Source of the DNA: CAHJWO01 sp964245885
GTDB taxonomy: Bacteria > Verrucomicrobiota > Verrucomicrobiia > Chthoniobacterales > SZAS-18
Assembly (NCBI GenBank): GCA_964245885.1
Contig: CAXTOX010000089.1
Location: 1-16,441 of the forward strand
Direction of reading: 5' to 3'
Length of the DNA stretch: 16,441 nucleotides
Shown piece after piece: positions 6,715 through 14,697 of this stretch (positions within the stretch are counted from its first letter, which is position 1; each line of letters opens with the position of its first letter). The position numbers and the translations under genes were made by a program. The notes under the pieces were generated by a model, which was not told where the DNA came from, did no database searches, and was given only the letters and a program-made list of their open reading frames with translations.

Positions 6715-9021
6715 CTAAGCTCCTACGGGAACGTCTTTCGCCAGCGCCAGGTCGCGGCAGCCCTTCAGGTCGAGCTTGCCCGAACCCAACACCGGCAACG
6801 CCTCGATGCGTTTGATGGTGCGTGGCACCCAGAGGTTCGGCACGCCCATGCCCGTGAGCTTCGTGCGCAGATCGTTCTGGTTAATGTCCACGGTCGAGAG
6901 CATCACCAGCGCCTCCCCCTTCGCCTCGTCGGGCACGCCGACGATCATCAGCAACCGCTCGCCGTTCGCCGGCAGCCCCAGCGCCTCGTGAACCTTGGTT
7001 TCCACCGTTTCATGGGGCACCATTTCGCCCGCGATCTTGGAAAAACGTGACTGCCGGCCTTCGATGAAGAGGAACCCATCCTCGTCGAAGCGCCCCAGGT
7101 CCCCGGTGCGGAACCAGCCGTCCTTGATCACCTCCGCCGTTTTCTCCGGCTCGTCCAGATAGCCCCCGAAGACGTTTGCCCCGCGTGCCCAGAGCATCCC
7201 GGTTTCGTGCAAGCTCAGGTCTTCGTCGGTCTCGGGGTTGCGGATGCGTGCGGTCACGCCGGGAGCCATCTTGCCCACCGAACCCGGCCGGTAGGCGAAC
7301 TGGGTCGTCTTGCCCGCGTCGTTGAGGCTCACGTCAGGCAGGTTGCAACTGAGCACGGGGGACGTTTCCGTCAGCCCGTAGCCTTCCATGACCTGCTTGC
7401 CGAACTTCTCCTCGAACGCGTCGGCGACCGCGCGCGGCAGCTTTTCCGCGCCTGCCACGACCAGCCGCACGCTTTGCAGTTGTTCCTTGTCCACCTTGCG
7501 CAGGTACGAGCGCAGGAACGTCGGCGTGACGATGAGCAGCGAGCAGCCGTAGCGGTGAACGAGTTCGGCGTTCTTGGCCACGTCGAGCGGGTTGGGGTAC
7601 GTCACGGCCCGCAGCCCTTCGATGAGCGGGAACCACAGCGTCACCGTGCAGCCGAAGCTGTGGAAAAACGGCAGCGACGCCAGCACGCCCTCGCCCTGGT
7701 TGAGCTTCACCATGACGCGGAACTGCGAGATGTTGGCGAGGATGTTGCGGTGGCTCAGGACCACACCCTTGGGCTCGCCCGAGCTGCCGCTGGTGAAAAG
7801 CAGCACGGCCTCATCGTGACCGCCCTTTGCCGGGACGCCGAGGATCTTCGTCAGGAGCCGCCATGGCGTGACCAGCGCGATGCCCATCCAGAGGCCGATG
7901 CGCGTTTTGAGCGGCGGGAGGATTTCGTCGAGCTTCAGGATTTTCTCGGGCCACGGAAAGGACTCCATCTTTTTCATCACGGCGGTGGCCGTGATGACGG
8001 TGTCGATGCCCGCGCGGCTCATGGCGGATTCGAGCGCGGCGCGGCCGGAGGTGAAGTTCAGGCTGACGGGCACCTTGCCCGCGAGGAGCACGGCGAGGTT
8101 GGCCAGCACGCCGCCCTTGCTGGGCGGCAGCACGATGCCCACGCGCCGGCCGGGGATGCGCCGGCGCACTTCCTTGGCGAGCACGATGGCGGCGGCCAGG
8201 ACCTTGATCCGGCTGAGGGTCGAGTGGTCCATGCCGTCGATCACAGCTGTCTGGAAGGGATGGTTCTTGAGCCCGCGCACGCACGCTTCGGCGAGGTTGC
8301 GCTGGAGCGCGGGGCGGAGTTCGTAGCTGGACTCGCCGAGGTCCAGGAGCTTCTGGCGCACGGTGGCGACATCGGCTTTTTCCGGGTCGAGTGGTTCACC
8401 GAACGAGACGGTCACCGGGTAGGGAAAGCGCTGGGGCCACTTGCGGAAGAACCGGCCGCCCTCGAACGAAAAGATGGACCCCCAGAGCTGGTCCATCCAC
8501 ACGGGCACGACCGGCGCGCCGCCCTTGCGCGCGATGATCTCGAATCCCTTCTTGAGCCGCAGCAGCGTGCCGGTGCGGGAGAGTTCCCCCTCGGGGAACA
8601 CGCACACGACCTCGCCGGCCTGGAGGCGTTCGCCCGCCGCGCGCAAGCCGTCCTTGGCGTGTCCAGCCGAGATCGGGATGGTCTCGAAAATCCGCAGGAT
8701 CGGGTTGAGGATCGGGTGCCGGTAGATCGCGTCGAAGATCAGGAAGCGGATCGGCCGAGGGCAGGAGATTTGCAGGATGATGGCGTCGATCCAGGTGATG
8801 TGGTTGGGCAGGAGCAGCACGCCGCCCGTTGCCGGAATGTTCTTCAGGCCGACGAGATTGACCCGGTAGATCAGCCGGAAAAAGATTGTCCCGAAGAATT
8901 GGATGGTACGGGCGAGGAACTTTCGCAACGCCGAGGGTGGCGGCAGGGTGGGGGAGGCGGAGGGAGTGCTCATGGCGGGGAAAGCGGGAGAGAAGAATCT
9001 GTTCGTGGCTGCCGTCAACAT
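6715..9021 (-). CDS. aas: Aas-like bifunctional lysophospholipid acyltransferase / acyl-ACP synthetase
   Basis: The 768-residue fusion has the domain order of E. coli Aas (719 residues): an N-terminal PlsC acyltransferase and a C-terminal AMP-forming acyl-activating enzyme. The acyltransferase HX4D site is NHITWIDAI (His74, Asp79), with the FPEGELSRTG motif at about 139-148. The adenylation domain shows LLFTSGSSGEPKGVVLSH (about 405-422), GYGLTETSP (about 545) and GWFRTGDLG (about 632). A near-C-terminal Lys in GSGKLDLKG is the expected catalytic lysine. By family, it activates a fatty acid and transfers it to lysophospholipid at the inner membrane. No MFS lysophospholipid flippase (LplT) domain is fused or adjacent. 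Start ATG 9021 is supported by a GGGAG ribosome site; Met17 (8973) has none. The toxin-antitoxin pair lies 67 bp upstream on the same strand. Confidence 0.92.
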   Translation of the reverse strand: MLTAATNRFFSPAFPAMSTPSASPTLPPPSALRKFLARTIQFFGTIFFRLIYRVNLVGLKNIPATGGVLLLPNHITWIDAIILQISCPRPIRFLIFDAIYRHPILNPILRIFETIPISAGHAKDGLRAAGERLQAGEVVCVFPEGELSRTGTLLRLKKGFEIIARKGGAPVVPVWMDQLWGSIFSFEGGRFFRKWPQRFPYPVTVSFGEPLDPEKADVATVRQKLLDLGESSYELRPALQRNLAEACVRGLKNHPFQTAVIDGMDHSTLSRIKVLAAAIVLAKEVRRRIPGRRVGIVLPPSKGGVLANLAVLLAGKVPVSLNFTSGRAALESAMSRAGIDTVITATAVMKKMESFPWPEKILKLDEILPPLKTRIGLWMGIALVTPWRLLTKILGVPAKGGHDEAVLLFTSGSSGEPKGVVLSHRNILANISQFRVMVKLNQGEGVLASLPFFHSFGCTVTLWFPLIEGLRAVTYPNPLDVAKNAELVHRYGCSLLIVTPTFLRSYLRKVDKEQLQSVRLVVAGAEKLPRAVADAFEEKFGKQVMEGYGLTETSPVLSCNLPDVSLNDAGKTTQFAYRPGSVGKMAPGVTARIRNPETDEDLSLHETGMLWARGANVFGGYLDEPEKTAEVIKDGWFRTGDLGRFDEDGFLFIEGRQSRFSKIAGEMVPHETVETKVHEALGLPANGERLLMIVGVPDEAKGEALVMLSTVDINQNDLRTKLTGMGVPNLWVPRTIKRIEALPVLGSGKLDLKGCRDLALAKDVPVGA

Positions 9022-9027
9022 GGCAAA

Positions 9028-9032
9028 CTCCC
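9028..9032 (-). promoter_or_regulatory. Shine-Dalgarno GGGAG for the Aas-like gene
   Basis: GGGAG on the minus strand lies 6 nt before ATG 9021 and decides between this start and Met17 at 8973. It is one of very few clear ribosome binding sites in the window. Confidence 0.6.
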
Positions 9033-9088
9033 GGCAAAACGGAAATTGATAAAACGGTGTCGAACATTGACGGCAGCAGGGTCAAACT

Positions 9089-9490
9089 TCACCTCATCAG
9101 AGCTTGGTAACCCGCTTGCACAAAATGATGATCGCCCGTGAGTGCTTGTGTTAAGCGTTCATCCGCCATCACGATGAAAGAGAGGCAGTCGGTCAGTGAC
9201 CATGCTTTGTCTGTCCGGCTGGCATAGAGAGCGAAGCCACGTCCGAGCAACGTCTCGGAAGCCGGCACGATGCGCGTCTTCACGGCAGCACGCAAGAGGG
9301 TTATAAAGCGGACGACCAACGCCCGTTCATGGGGTAGGTGCATGGCATCGGCGAGTTCGATCAGCACCCAACTGGTCGTTACCACTTCCCGGATGTTCAG
9401 GGCTTGCTGCCAGCGGTGCGCCGTTTTGTGTGCGGCGTCCCGTGTGTTGAGCAAGGCGAGATAGAAGAAGGTATCGGCGAAAACTCGCAT
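9089..9490 (-). CDS. PIN-domain ribonuclease toxin (VapC-like)
   Basis: The 133-residue protein has the size and acidic-residue pattern of PIN-domain nucleases: Asp6 in MRVFADTFFYLALL, Glu45 in SWVLIELADA, Asp101 in WSLTDCLSF (with Asp94 nearby) and Asp120 in ALTGDHHF. These would bind the divalent metal that cleaves RNA; VapC toxins cut tRNA or rRNA. ATG 9490 overlaps the upstream antitoxin stop by one base (TGATG), so the two are translationally coupled; the in-frame GTG 9493 is less likely. It forms a two-gene toxin-antitoxin module placed between the Aas-like gene and mutS. The RNA target cannot be predicted. Confidence is high for the PIN fold and good for toxin function from context. 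Confidence 0.88.
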   Translation of the reverse strand: MRVFADTFFYLALLNTRDAAHKTAHRWQQALNIREVVTTSWVLIELADAMHLPHERALVVRFITLLRAAVKTRIVPASETLLGRGFALYASRTDKAWSLTDCLSFIVMADERLTQALTGDHHFVQAGYQALMR

Positions 9491-9720
9491 CACGAACGTC
9501 GGCGCTTGCGCCCATGCGCGAGTTCGTTGTGCCGTTCGGCTGCATCAACCGGTAGAGAGTCCAGCGCACCGACGAACTCCTGCATCCAAGCCATCGGGTT
9601 GTCGTTGACTCCAGCGGCCACCGGATCGGGCAAGGTGATCTGTACCTCCGCCCCTTCGGGAACCTCTAAATCGGCGGGCAGTGCAATGCTGTGGTTATGG
9701 ACGCGGGCGATGATTGTCAC
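9490..9720 (-). CDS. VapB-type antitoxin of the PIN toxin pair
   Basis: A 76-residue protein: TIIARVHNHSIALPADLEVP followed by EGAEVQITLP resembles the short AbrB/DUF104-like strand region of small antitoxins ('...G.i.LP..l.lpeG..V.v.l'). The C-terminal tail (WMQEFVGALDSLPVDAAERH, ending in a basic RKRRRS) resembles the toxin-binding tail of VapB-like partners. GTG 9720 is chosen as the start because it sits at the head of the recognisable domain, with a GAGGGGAG ribosome site 12 nt upstream (9733-9740), slightly far. The frame is open to 9867, but that extension would run into the mutS promoter and start region. The stop overlaps the toxin start. By family, it would neutralise the toxin and repress the operon. 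Confidence 0.75.
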   Translation of the reverse strand: MTIIARVHNHSIALPADLEVPEGAEVQITLPDPVAAGVNDNPMAWMQEFVGALDSLPVDAAERHNELAHGRKRRRS

Positions 9721-9771
9721 GCTGGCATGATGCTCCCCTCGCACGTGCTTGGCAAGCTCGTCGCTTCCGGG

Positions 9772-9800
9772 TTGCGGCGGATGGAGCGAGTCGATATTCT
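9772..9800 (+). promoter_or_regulatory. Candidate mutS promoter
   Basis: TTGCGG (9772-9777) and TATTCT (9795-9800) are separated by exactly 17 nt. Transcription would begin near 9806-9808, next to the TTG codon at 9809. If correct, it rules out the longer mutS start at TTG 9749 and implies a very short or absent leader. The -35 box is weak (only TTG matches). Confidence 0.33.
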
Positions 9801-9808
9801 CTGATCCC

Positions 9809-12340
9809 TTGGAAACGTCGCCCCCGCCCGAAGCCTCCACGCCCATGATGCGCCAGTACCAGCGCATCCGCCGCGAACTGCCCGCCGACGTGATCCTCCT
9901 TTTCCGATTGGGGGACTTCTACGAGATGTTCAACGACGACGCGAAGGAGGCCAGCGCCCTCCTCAACGTCACGCTCACCAAACGGCAGGAAACGCCTATG
10001 TGCGGCGTGCCCTTCCACGCGGCGGACCACTACATCGGCAAACTCGTCAAGGCCGGCAAGCGCGTGGCGATCTGCGAGCAAAAGGGCGAGGTGCTGCCCG
10101 GCAAACTCGTCGAACGCGAGGTCACGCAGATCCTCAGCGCGGGCACCGTCACCGACTCGCGCCTGCTCGACGCCAAGCGCAACCACTACCTCGCCTCCGC
10201 GTACTGCAAAAAGGACGTGTACGGGTTCGCCTACCTCGACCTGACGACGGGGGAATTCCGCGTCACGGAACTGAACGGGCCGGCCGCGCTGCTCGACGAA
10301 CTGGGCCGCGTCGCCCCGGCGGAGTTCCTCGTCAGCGATGATCCGGCGCAGGCGGCGGCGTTCGCGGATTTTTCCGGGACGCTGGCGTACGACGCGCACG
10401 CCTTTGTCTGCGAACAGGCGAACCACGCGTTGCGGGAACATTTTGGAGTCCAGTCACTCGACGGCTTCGGCTGCGCGACGCTGTCGCAGGCGGTGTCGGC
10501 GGCGGGGGCGATCTTGCACTACCTGCGCTACGCGATGCGCCGACCGCTGGACCACGTCACCTCGTTGCGCACCTACCGGTCGGAGGGCTTCCTCGTGCTC
10601 GACCACGTGTCGCAGACGCACTTGGAGATCGTCCGCGCGCGCAACGAAGGCGGCACGAGCCTGCTCCAGGCGCTCGACCGCACCGTCACGCCGCTCGGCG
10701 CGCGGCAGCTCCGCCAGTGGCTGCTCTACCCGTTGCGCGACGTGGCGGCGCTGGAGGCGCGGCAGGATTTTATCGCCGGCTTGCTCGCCGCGCCCGACGC
10801 CTTGCGTCAGATGCGCGAAACTTTGCGCGAGGTGCGCGACCTCGAACGCACCGTCGGCCGATTGAGCCAGGCCACCGGCAGCGCGCGCGACCTTCAGGCG
10901 CTCGGCGCGTCGCTCGCCGTCGTGCCTTCCCTCCAGACGCTGCTCGGCCAATTACCTGCGGCTGACCTTTCCCGCCGGCTCGCCGCCCGGCTCGGTCCAC
11001 TCCCCGAACTCGCCGCGCGCCTCGCCACGGCCGTCGCCGACGAGCCGCCGCTGTCGATCAAGGAAGGCGGCATGATCCGCGACGGCTTCAACGCCGACCT
11101 CGACGAACTCCGCCGCGCCGCCACCGAAGGCAAGGAATGGATCGCCGCCCTCCAGGAACGCGAGATCGTCCGCACCGGCATCAAATCGCTCAAGATCCGC
11201 TACAATTCCGTCTTCGGCTACTACATCGAGGTCACCAAGAGCAACCTCGCGCAGGTGCCCGACGACTACCGCCGCAAGCAAACCACGGCGGGTGGCGAAC
11301 GGTTCTTCACCCCCGAACTCAAGGACGTGGAAAACCGCATCCTCGGAGCCGAGGAGCGTGCGCACGCGCTGGAAGGCCAGCTCTTCCTCGAACTGCGCGC
11401 CGAGGTCCTTCAGGAAGCCGCCTCGCTCCAGCGCACCGCCGCTTCGGTCGCGGCGCTCGACGCCCTCGGCTCGCTGGCCGAGACGGCGCGGCAGTTCAAC
11501 TACTGCCGCCCGCGTTTGCGCGAGCCGGGAGCCATCCACATCCGCGGCGGCCGGCACCCGGTGCTGGACCAGCACATCGCGGGCGAAAAGTTCGTGCCTA
11601 ACGACGTGGCGCTCGATGGCCAGACGCAACGCCTCATCGTCCTGACCGGCCCGAACATGGCCGGCAAATCCACCTACCTGCGCCAGACCGCGCTCCTCGT
11701 GCTCATGGCCCAGGCCGGCAGCTACGTGCCCGCCGAGGCGGCGGAGATCGGGCTAGTGGATCGGATCTTTACCCGCGTGGGGGCCAGCGATGATCTTTCC
11801 CGCGGCCAGAGCACTTTCCTCGTGGAAATGAACGAGACGGCAAACATCATCCACCATGCGACCGCGCAGAGTCTGGTCATCCTGGACGAGATCGGCCGCG
11901 GCACCTCGACCTACGACGGGCTTTCCATCGCCTGGAGCGTGGCCGAGCACCTGCACGACCGCATCGGGGCGCTGACCCTGTTTGCCACGCACTACCACGA
12001 GCTGACCGAGATGGCCCACACGCACCCGGCGGCAAAGAATTTCACCGTCGCGGTGCGCGAGTGGAACGAAGAAATCGTGTTTTTGCATCGGATTGTCGAG
12101 GGGGCGGCGGATCGGAGCTACGGGATTCAGGTGGCGCGGCTGGCCGGACTGCCGGCCGGGATCATCGACCGCGCGAAAGAGATCTTGGGGCGGCTGGAAG
12201 GCGGCGGCTCGAAGGCGGAGGTGTTCCGCGCGCCGACCACCGTGAAGGCCCGGCGACCGCGGACAAAGGCGGAAGGCGAGAACACGCCGAGCTTTGGCTG
12301 GTTCACCGAAGGCGTACCTGCCGACCACACCCCTCCGTAG
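9809..12340 (+). CDS. mutS: DNA mismatch repair protein MutS
   Basis: The mismatch-recognition ATPase binds mispaired or looped DNA and recruits MutL. From TTG 9809 it is 843 residues (E. coli MutS has 853). The mismatch-reading Phe-x-Glu motif is present in GDFYEMF (Phe37, Glu39; E. coli Phe36, Glu38), which supports a start close to 9809. Alternatives are ATG 9845/9848 (shorter) and TTG 9749 (longer). Walker A is GPNMAGKST at about residue 614, and Walker B with signature is LVILDEIGRGTSTYDG (Asp693). ATHYHELTEM and the C-terminal dimerisation region with SYGIQVARLAGLP are intact. It lies divergent from the toxin-antitoxin pair and convergent with the cation transporter gene. No MutL gene is in the window. 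Confidence 0.97.
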   Translation: METSPPPEASTPMMRQYQRIRRELPADVILLFRLGDFYEMFNDDAKEASALLNVTLTKRQETPMCGVPFHAADHYIGKLVKAGKRVAICEQKGEVLPGKLVEREVTQILSAGTVTDSRLLDAKRNHYLASAYCKKDVYGFAYLDLTTGEFRVTELNGPAALLDELGRVAPAEFLVSDDPAQAAAFADFSGTLAYDAHAFVCEQANHALREHFGVQSLDGFGCATLSQAVSAAGAILHYLRYAMRRPLDHVTSLRTYRSEGFLVLDHVSQTHLEIVRARNEGGTSLLQALDRTVTPLGARQLRQWLLYPLRDVAALEARQDFIAGLLAAPDALRQMRETLREVRDLERTVGRLSQATGSARDLQALGASLAVVPSLQTLLGQLPAADLSRRLAARLGPLPELAARLATAVADEPPLSIKEGGMIRDGFNADLDELRRAATEGKEWIAALQEREIVRTGIKSLKIRYNSVFGYYIEVTKSNLAQVPDDYRRKQTTAGGERFFTPELKDVENRILGAEERAHALEGQLFLELRAEVLQEAASLQRTAASVAALDALGSLAETARQFNYCRPRLREPGAIHIRGGRHPVLDQHIAGEKFVPNDVALDGQTQRLIVLTGPNMAGKSTYLRQTALLVLMAQAGSYVPAEAAEIGLVDRIFTRVGASDDLSRGQSTFLVEMNETANIIHHATAQSLVILDEIGRGTSTYDGLSIAWSVAEHLHDRIGALTLFATHYHELTEMAHTHPAAKNFTVAVREWNEEIVFLHRIVEGAADRSYGIQVARLAGLPAGIIDRAKEILGRLEGGGSKAEVFRAPTTVKARRPRTKAEGENTPSFGWFTEGVPADHTPP

Positions 12341-12479
12341 GCCGCTCCGCCCAAGCGTGCAGCCCCCTTTCTCCGCGTCTGTGGTCGGTTTATCGACATT
12401 CCAACCTCCTCGCTCACAACTCTTTAGCAAATAGGGGTTCTCGCCAATCTTCGGATGGTGAAAACCAGTGCGTTCTCTC

Positions 12480-12670
12480 AGAAAGCGTGTGAGAAGCCCC
12501 GCCGCAGGCGGTCGTCACGCGGGTAGGGACAGCTCTCCGAGCGGTCCCAAATATCACTGGCTGGCCCAATGGACACGCCCGTCAGGCCAGAAAATCTGGG
12601 GACCGCTCGGAGAGCCATCCCTACCCGAGGTGACGACGCCTACGGCGGGCTTGCTTCCCACACGCTTTCT
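12480..12670. repeat. 191-bp near-palindromic element (long inverted repeat) between convergent genes
   Basis: The left arm 12480-12548 and right arm 12599-12670 are inverted copies about 70 nt long with only a few mismatches and small gaps. Shared blocks include AGAAAGCGTGTG at the outer ends, TCGTCAC, CGGGTAGGGA and GCTCTCCGAGCGGTCCC at the inner ends. The 50-nt centre holds a small CCAGA-AAA-TCTGG hairpin (12585-12597). There is no coding potential and no obvious target-site duplication. It lies between the 3' ends of mutS and the cation transporter gene, so it could act as a two-way terminator or be a MITE-like mobile palindrome. In the rest of the 12341-12718 gap I see nothing recognisable. 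Confidence 0.85.
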
Positions 12671-12718
12671 ATAGGACAACGCCGTGCGGCGGAACGTTTG
12701 AAGAAAGTTTTTGTCGGA

Positions 12719-13624
12719 TTACGTCCGGCGCGGGTACGGACAGGCGTTGACGGGCTCGATGTGCACGAGCGAGTCGGCGACGCGCGGTTCGGCCGCGTGG
12801 ATGGCGTCCTTGACCTCGTGGGCGATGTCGTGGCCGGCGGCCACGGAGATCGTGCCTTCCACGCCGATGTGCAGATCGACGTAGAACTCCAGCCCCATCT
12901 TGCGCACGCGGCATTTCTCGACCTCGGCGACCCCGGCCACATGGGCGGCGGCCTGCCGGACGCGTTGGGCAATCTCCGGGTCGGGGGCGGTGTCCATGAT
13001 CTCGGCGACGGCGGGCACGAGCAGTTTGTAGCCGTTGAAGCCGATCACCGCGCAGGCAAAGAGCGCCGCCCACGCGTCGGCGCGCTCCCAGCCGGGTCCG
13101 CCGACCCGGGCGACGAGGATGCCGACCAACGCCGCCACCGACGTGACGGCATCGGAACGGTGATGCCACGCGTCGGCGCGCACGGCGGTGCTGCCGATCT
13201 CCTCGCCCAAGGCAGCGACGCGCCGGAACATGGATTCCTTGATGGCGATGACGACCACCAGCACGCCCAGACCGATGACCGAGGGCATCCGGTGGCTGGG
13301 GGAACGGATTTCCTGCACGCTCAGCCAGGCGAGGAACAAGGCCGCGCCGCTCAGGGCGGTGGAGACCATCAACGCGCTGATAGGCTCGGCCTTGCCGTGG
13401 CCGTAGGGATGGTCGGGGTCGGGTTCCTTGGCGGCGAACTTCAGCCCGCCCCAGATGACGAGCGAACTGACGATGTCCAGGCTGCTCTCAATGCCATCGG
13501 CGATCAGAGCGTAGGAATGCCCGAAGATGCCCGCGAGGATTTTCACCACGGAGAGCACGACGTTGACACCGGCTCCCGCCAAGGCCCAACGGCGGGCTTT
13601 GTCGGAATTCGCAGGCTCAGTCAT
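12719..13624 (-). CDS. Cation diffusion facilitator (CDF) family metal transporter
   Basis: The 301-residue inner-membrane antiporter expels divalent metals (Zn, Fe, Co, Mn or similar) in exchange for protons. It has the six-helix CDF layout. The transport site is formed by ADGIESSLD in TM2 (Glu46, Asp50) and WHHRSD in TM5 (His154, Asp158). The cytoplasmic loop motif DPDHPYGHGK is intact. The C-terminal cytosolic domain (from about residue 210, with KMGLEFYVDLHIGVEG and a final DSLVHIEP) has the ferredoxin-like fold used for dimerisation and metal sensing. A Glu rather than His or Asp at the first TM2 position makes the metal hard to guess. ATG 13624 lies 3 nt beyond the end of a repeat arm and has no Shine-Dalgarno sequence. 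It follows the LpxL-like gene by 64 bp on the same strand. Confidence 0.93.
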   Translation of the reverse strand: MTEPANSDKARRWALAGAGVNVVLSVVKILAGIFGHSYALIADGIESSLDIVSSLVIWGGLKFAAKEPDPDHPYGHGKAEPISALMVSTALSGAALFLAWLSVQEIRSPSHRMPSVIGLGVLVVVIAIKESMFRRVAALGEEIGSTAVRADAWHHRSDAVTSVAALVGILVARVGGPGWERADAWAALFACAVIGFNGYKLLVPAVAEIMDTAPDPEIAQRVRQAAAHVAGVAEVEKCRVRKMGLEFYVDLHIGVEGTISVAAGHDIAHEVKDAIHAAEPRVADSLVHIEPVNACPYPRRT

Positions 13625-13626
13625 TA

Positions 13627-13742
13627 GAAAGGCAGAAGGCAGAAGTTCAGAAGGTAGAAGGCCACGAGACGAGCAGGAAGCAGATTCTCTACACCTCTGG
13701 CTTCTGAACTTCTACCTTCTGCCTTCTGTCTTCTGCCTTTCC
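13627..13742. repeat. Inverted heptad repeat (AGAAGGN units) between the LpxL-like and CDF genes
   Basis: Degenerate heptads AGGCAGA/AGGTAGA/AGTTCAGA occupy 13627-13662 in one orientation and 13701-13742 in the other. The arms pair over roughly 35 positions with about three mismatches and one gap, enclosing a 38-nt loop. The right arm lies inside the LpxL-like reading frame; the left arm forms the leader of the CDF gene. Such purine/pyrimidine heptads recur in Verrucomicrobia and Planctomycetes genomes (recollection, not checked). Confidence 0.8.
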
Positions 13743-14693
13743 GAGAATCGCCTCGAACCGATCTGACCAGTGCGCGTAGAACGGATAATCCTCCGGCGGC
13801 ACCGCGCGGGGGCGGTAGCGAAAATGTTTGTAGTTCCACAGCCAGAGTTCGGGCCGCGCGCGGATGAACGGCTCGAAGAAATTCCAGCACGCCTGCGTGA
13901 TTGTGCGCAGGTCCGTCCCGGCCGGGAACGTCAGCGGCGCGTGCGCGGTGACCGTGCAGGTGCCGTCCGGGTGGGGGACGTTGGTGACGGGCACGATGGG
14001 CACGCCCGTGCGCGCGTGCAAAAGTGCATGCAGGAACGTGACGTGCATCTTCATGCCGAAGGCGTCGATCAGCTCGCCGGGCTGGTCGAGCCGCAGCGCC
14101 AGGTCCGCCAGGAGGCCGACGCCGCCGTGCTTGACCGCGCGCATCAGCCGCAGCATCGACTGTTTTTGCCCGAGGATCCGGTTGCCCGAGTGCTCTCGCG
14201 CCCGACGGAACACCTCGTCCAGCGCCGCGTTCTTGAAGGGCAGCGCCACCATCGTGGACGGCTCGTCGATGAAGCCGGTCGTCAGCGCGACCCACTCGTG
14301 GCTGCCCGCGTGGAGGGAGAGGAAGATGATCCCGCCGTGCCGCGCGTGCGCCTCGTGAACCGGGCCGAAATTCTCCAGCCGGATGTGATCGGTGAAGCGC
14401 GCGTGGGTGAGGTTGCGCGCCCAGAACAGGTCGAGCATCGCGCGCGCGAAGTTGCGGAACGACGCACGGGCGACGGCTTCGCGCTGGCGCGCGTCGAGCG
14501 TTCCGCCGAGGGTGAGACGCAGGTTGTCGAGCGCGACGGTCCGCGAATGGCGGTCGAAGCGGTAGACGAGGTTGCCCAGCCCGTTGGCCAGCGCCAGACA
14601 AACGCGCCGGGGCAGACGGGGGATCAATCCGGCCAACCCGACGCAGCCGATATACTCCAGTCGGTATCGAACTTGCTTCCAGAGTTTTTTCAT
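13689..14693 (-). CDS. LpxL/HtrB-family lauroyl (lipid A) acyltransferase
   Basis: A 334-residue member of the bacterial lipid A biosynthesis acyltransferase family, which adds secondary acyl chains to Kdo-lipid A at the inner membrane. The catalytic HX4E site is visible in LSLHAGSHEWVAL. GVGLLADLALRLDQPGELIDAF, GVPIVPVTNVPHPDG and the closing WLWNYKHFRYRP segment are all typical of the family. The hydrophobic N-terminus (YIGCVGLAGLIPRLPRRVCL) would anchor it. ATG 14693 gives the usual N-terminus (MKKLWKQVRYRLEY); the frame is open to GTG/ATG codons up to 14750, but these lie inside the divergent peptidase gene. The last 16 residues (from KAEDRRQK to the end) are encoded by the heptad repeat, which also sets the stop codon. 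This tail is therefore probably not part of the ancestral protein. It may instead acylate another lipid. Confidence 0.88.
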   Translation of the reverse strand: MKKLWKQVRYRLEYIGCVGLAGLIPRLPRRVCLALANGLGNLVYRFDRHSRTVALDNLRLTLGGTLDARQREAVARASFRNFARAMLDLFWARNLTHARFTDHIRLENFGPVHEAHARHGGIIFLSLHAGSHEWVALTTGFIDEPSTMVALPFKNAALDEVFRRAREHSGNRILGQKQSMLRLMRAVKHGGVGLLADLALRLDQPGELIDAFGMKMHVTFLHALLHARTGVPIVPVTNVPHPDGTCTVTAHAPLTFPAGTDLRTITQACWNFFEPFIRARPELWLWNYKHFRYRPRAVPPEDYPFYAHWSDRFEAILGKAEDRRQKVEVQKPEV

Positions 14694-14697
14694 CGAA

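Noticed and set aside
6703..6715. AGAAC-GTT-GTTCT palindrome as a LexA/SOS box
   Set aside because: Spacing between GAAC and GTTC is 3, not the 4 of the Gram-positive box, and it does not match the CTGT-N8-ACAG form; kept only as a possible operator.
7207..9141. 644-residue open frame on the plus strand opposite the Aas-like gene
   Set aside because: His/Asp/Arg-rich low-complexity translation antisense to a gene with intact catalytic motifs; a shadow frame.
12569..13627. 352-residue plus-strand frame across the palindrome and the CDF gene
   Set aside because: It begins inside a non-coding inverted repeat and is antisense to a well-supported transporter.
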